Below the pieces are notes generated by a model, which saw only the letters and a list, made by a program, of their open reading frames with translations, searched no databases and was not told the DNA's origin. Made by a program: the position numbers and the translations under genes. From contig NZ_CANQLZ010000002.1 in NCBI RefSeq assembly GCF_947624825.1, positions 45,358 to 109,357 of the forward strand: a stretch of 64,000 nt of DNA, read 5' to 3'. Origin of the DNA: an uncultured Acinetobacter sp. GTDB lineage: Bacteria; Pseudomonadota; Gammaproteobacteria; Pseudomonadales; Moraxellaceae. Shown one piece after another: positions 62,797 through 64,000 of this stretch; within the stretch, counting starts at the first letter, position 1; the number at the start of each line of letters is the position of its first letter.

Positions 62797-62814
62797 AGCC
62801 CTCACAACATCTCT

Positions 62815-62901
62815 CCCGAGGTGGTGAAATTGGTAGACGCGGCGGACTCAAAATCCGCTGTCAGAGATGACGTGTCGGTTCGAGTCCGACCCTCGGGACC
62901 A
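62815..62901 (+). tRNA. leu: tRNA-Leu (anticodon CAA)
   Basis: An 87-base class II tRNA. The acceptor stem is CCCGAGG/CCTCGGG with discriminator A and an encoded CCA end. The anticodon stem GCGGA/TCCGC encloses loop CTCAAAA, giving anticodon CAA for UUG. A long variable arm and TTCGAGT in the T loop are present. It is followed by a terminator and by an integrase gene reading away from it, so the tRNA is probably the insertion site of the second element. Confidence 0.96.
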
Positions 62902-62912
62902 GTTACCTAAAA

Positions 62913-62947
62913 AGGCTCTAAGCACATTAAGACTTAGAGCCTTTTTT
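62913..62947 (+). terminator. tRNA-Leu terminator
   Basis: AGGCTCTAAG/CTTAGAGCCT (62913-62922, 62933-62942) is followed by a run of seven T. It closes the tRNA transcript and separates it from the integrase. Confidence 0.92.
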
Positions 62948-63086
62948 TATTGTTTAAAATCAATAATCTGCGTTAACCATTCGTTCAAAACTCAATGACT
63001 TCATTAGCCTGATTTCAGGTGGTCATTCTGGCAAATAAGTCCCTAAATGAGTACCTGATTTTCCCTTGTTTTCATGGTGAAATCAG

Positions 63087-63932
63087 ATGGCTAAAATTAC
63101 AAAACCTTTAACAGCAAGACAAGTTGAACGAGCTAAACCAACAGACAAAGAATACAGTCTATTTGATGGAGATGGACTTTATCTTGTAGTACGTCCTTCG
63201 GGTGCAAGAACATGGATGCTGCGTCTTCGAGATGACTTTGGTAAGTCACATAAGATCAAGTTAGGCACATTTCCTGAATTACCACTAGCTCTCGCTCGAG
63301 AGAAGGGTGCTGAATACAGACGATCAATTGCTTTAGGTAAAGAGGTTGATGAGGTTCTTGGGAGAGGTGAATACAAGGTCGATAAGGTACGGCACTCTCT
63401 TGAATCTGTTGCAAGAGAATGGCTTGAACAATATGCCAAGCGAAAACCATTAGAAGAGCACACAAAGCATAAGCGCATTCGTAAACTAGAAAATCACCTA
63501 TTCCCAATGTTAGGTCACTATCCAATTAATGACCTTCGTCCTAAGCATTTTCGTAAAGTGCTAAACCATATCTATGAAAAGAGTGCTGATAATGCTCAAC
63601 GAATTAGAGCTGACCTTATTCTCATCTTTAGCTATGCAGTGCAATACGGATTGATTGAAGTAAACCATGCAAGAGAAATGGAGAGTCTTGATCTCTCAGC
63701 TCCTAAGAATCATCGACCTGCATTACCACTACACAGGTTACCTGAGCTGATACGGCGCATCAGAGCTGACTCGGGTGATGAATTGACAAAGTTATGTATA
63801 GAGCTTGGCTTGCATATTTTCATTCGCTCATCTGAACTACGATTTGCTCGCTGGGATGAAATTGATTTCAATAAACAACAATGGGTGCTACCTGCTAAGC
63901 GAAGCCAGGTGAATGGTATCAAGCTGTATTAG
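63087..63932 (+). pseudogene. P4-type integrase, truncated by an insertion sequence
   Basis: Only about 279 residues of a ~400-residue tyrosine recombinase remain. The N terminus is typical of DUF4102 (MAKITKPLTARQVERAKPTD then LFDGDGLYLVVRPSGARTWM LRLRDDFGK and LGTFPELPLALAREKG). The core-binding region is intact and the first catalytic motif SSELRFARWDEIDF is present. The frame is broken at about 63925, where an IS end begins, so the HxLRR motif and Tyr nucleophile are missing. The remnant cannot be active. It reads away from tRNA-Leu(CAA), 185 bases downstream, as P4-type integrases do. Confidence 0.9.
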
Positions 63933-64000
63933 CCCCCGTAAAAACGGACAGTTAACTTGCTAAGTTTAGCGATCGAAACTCCCGAGGGGATTTCATTTTT
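63925..64000 (-). mobile_element. End of an IS3-family-like insertion sequence
   Basis: Sequence from about 63925 (TGTATTAGCCCCCGTAAAAA) breaks the integrase and resembles IS3-family termini, which carry TG...CCCCC and GGACAG near the end. On the minus strand a reading frame ends ...SPREFRSLNLAS and stops at TAA 63952-63954, as expected for the end of a transposase. The rest lies outside the window. Confidence 0.65.
63952..64000 (-). CDS. Transposase C-terminal fragment (IS3-like)
   Basis: The last 15 codons and stop of a gene that enters from the right. The residues KMKSPREFRSLNLAS sit ~30 bases from the IS end, matching the usual position of orfB termini in IS3-family elements. Too short for a firm family call. 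Confidence 0.5.
   Translation of the reverse strand, partial: KMKSPREFRSLNLAS

Overview
The window looks like a chromosomal segment of an Acinetobacter species (Gammaproteobacteria). The evidence is the gene content and order: a PilY1/ComC-like gene followed by two pilin-like genes ahead of prfC, the gacS / cysM / exonuclease / rlmD / relA run, a split pntA with pntB, yajC-secD-secF, tgt and queA, all AT-rich. The species cannot be named from this sequence alone.

Layout: (1) 1-4005, the end of a type IV pilus/competence cluster. (2) 4205-29932, a genomic island of about 25.7 kb inserted in the 5' end of prfC (peptide chain release factor 3). The displaced native start (4151-4228) lies at the left end. 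The right end supplies a new prfC 5' end and promoter, so the intact gene at 29868-31457 is a hybrid. A shared 14-bp core (4205-4218 and 29919-29932) marks the junctions, and a tyrosine recombinase sits just inside the left end. (3) 31458-62641, conserved chromosomal genes for tRNA and rRNA modification, transport, NAD(P) transhydrogenase, stringent response, a hybrid sensor kinase and protein secretion. (4) 62815-64000, tRNA-Leu(CAA) followed by the integrase of a second element, cut off by an IS3-family-like insertion sequence that runs out of the window.

Inside the island, from left to right: integrase and a convergent AlpA-like small regulator; three unrecognised genes that probably serve maintenance or regulation; an inovirus Gp2/YfjJ-like protein with a HUH-type motif; a four-gene cassette of small membrane proteins and lipoproteins, including an unlisted 42-residue protein; a strongly structured RNA region with duplicated mutually exclusive pairing segments, reminiscent of P4/P1 antisense immunity RNAs; a GmrSD-like restriction protein; a recombination module (zinc-ribbon protein, DUF932, YqaJ exonuclease, Gp3/RDF-like protein); an unrecognised three-gene operon ending in a PD-(D/E)XK nuclease; a complete type I restriction-modification system (hsdM, hsdS, hsdR); and a Fic protein. 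No conjugation, capsid or insertion-sequence genes are seen inside the island, so it looks like a satellite-type or mobilizable defence island rather than a self-transmissible element.

The strongest candidates for something undescribed are the three-gene nuclease operon at 19101-21329, the antisense-like RNA at 12660-12870, and the use of prfC as a landing site by an element whose cargo is unlike SXT/R391 elements.
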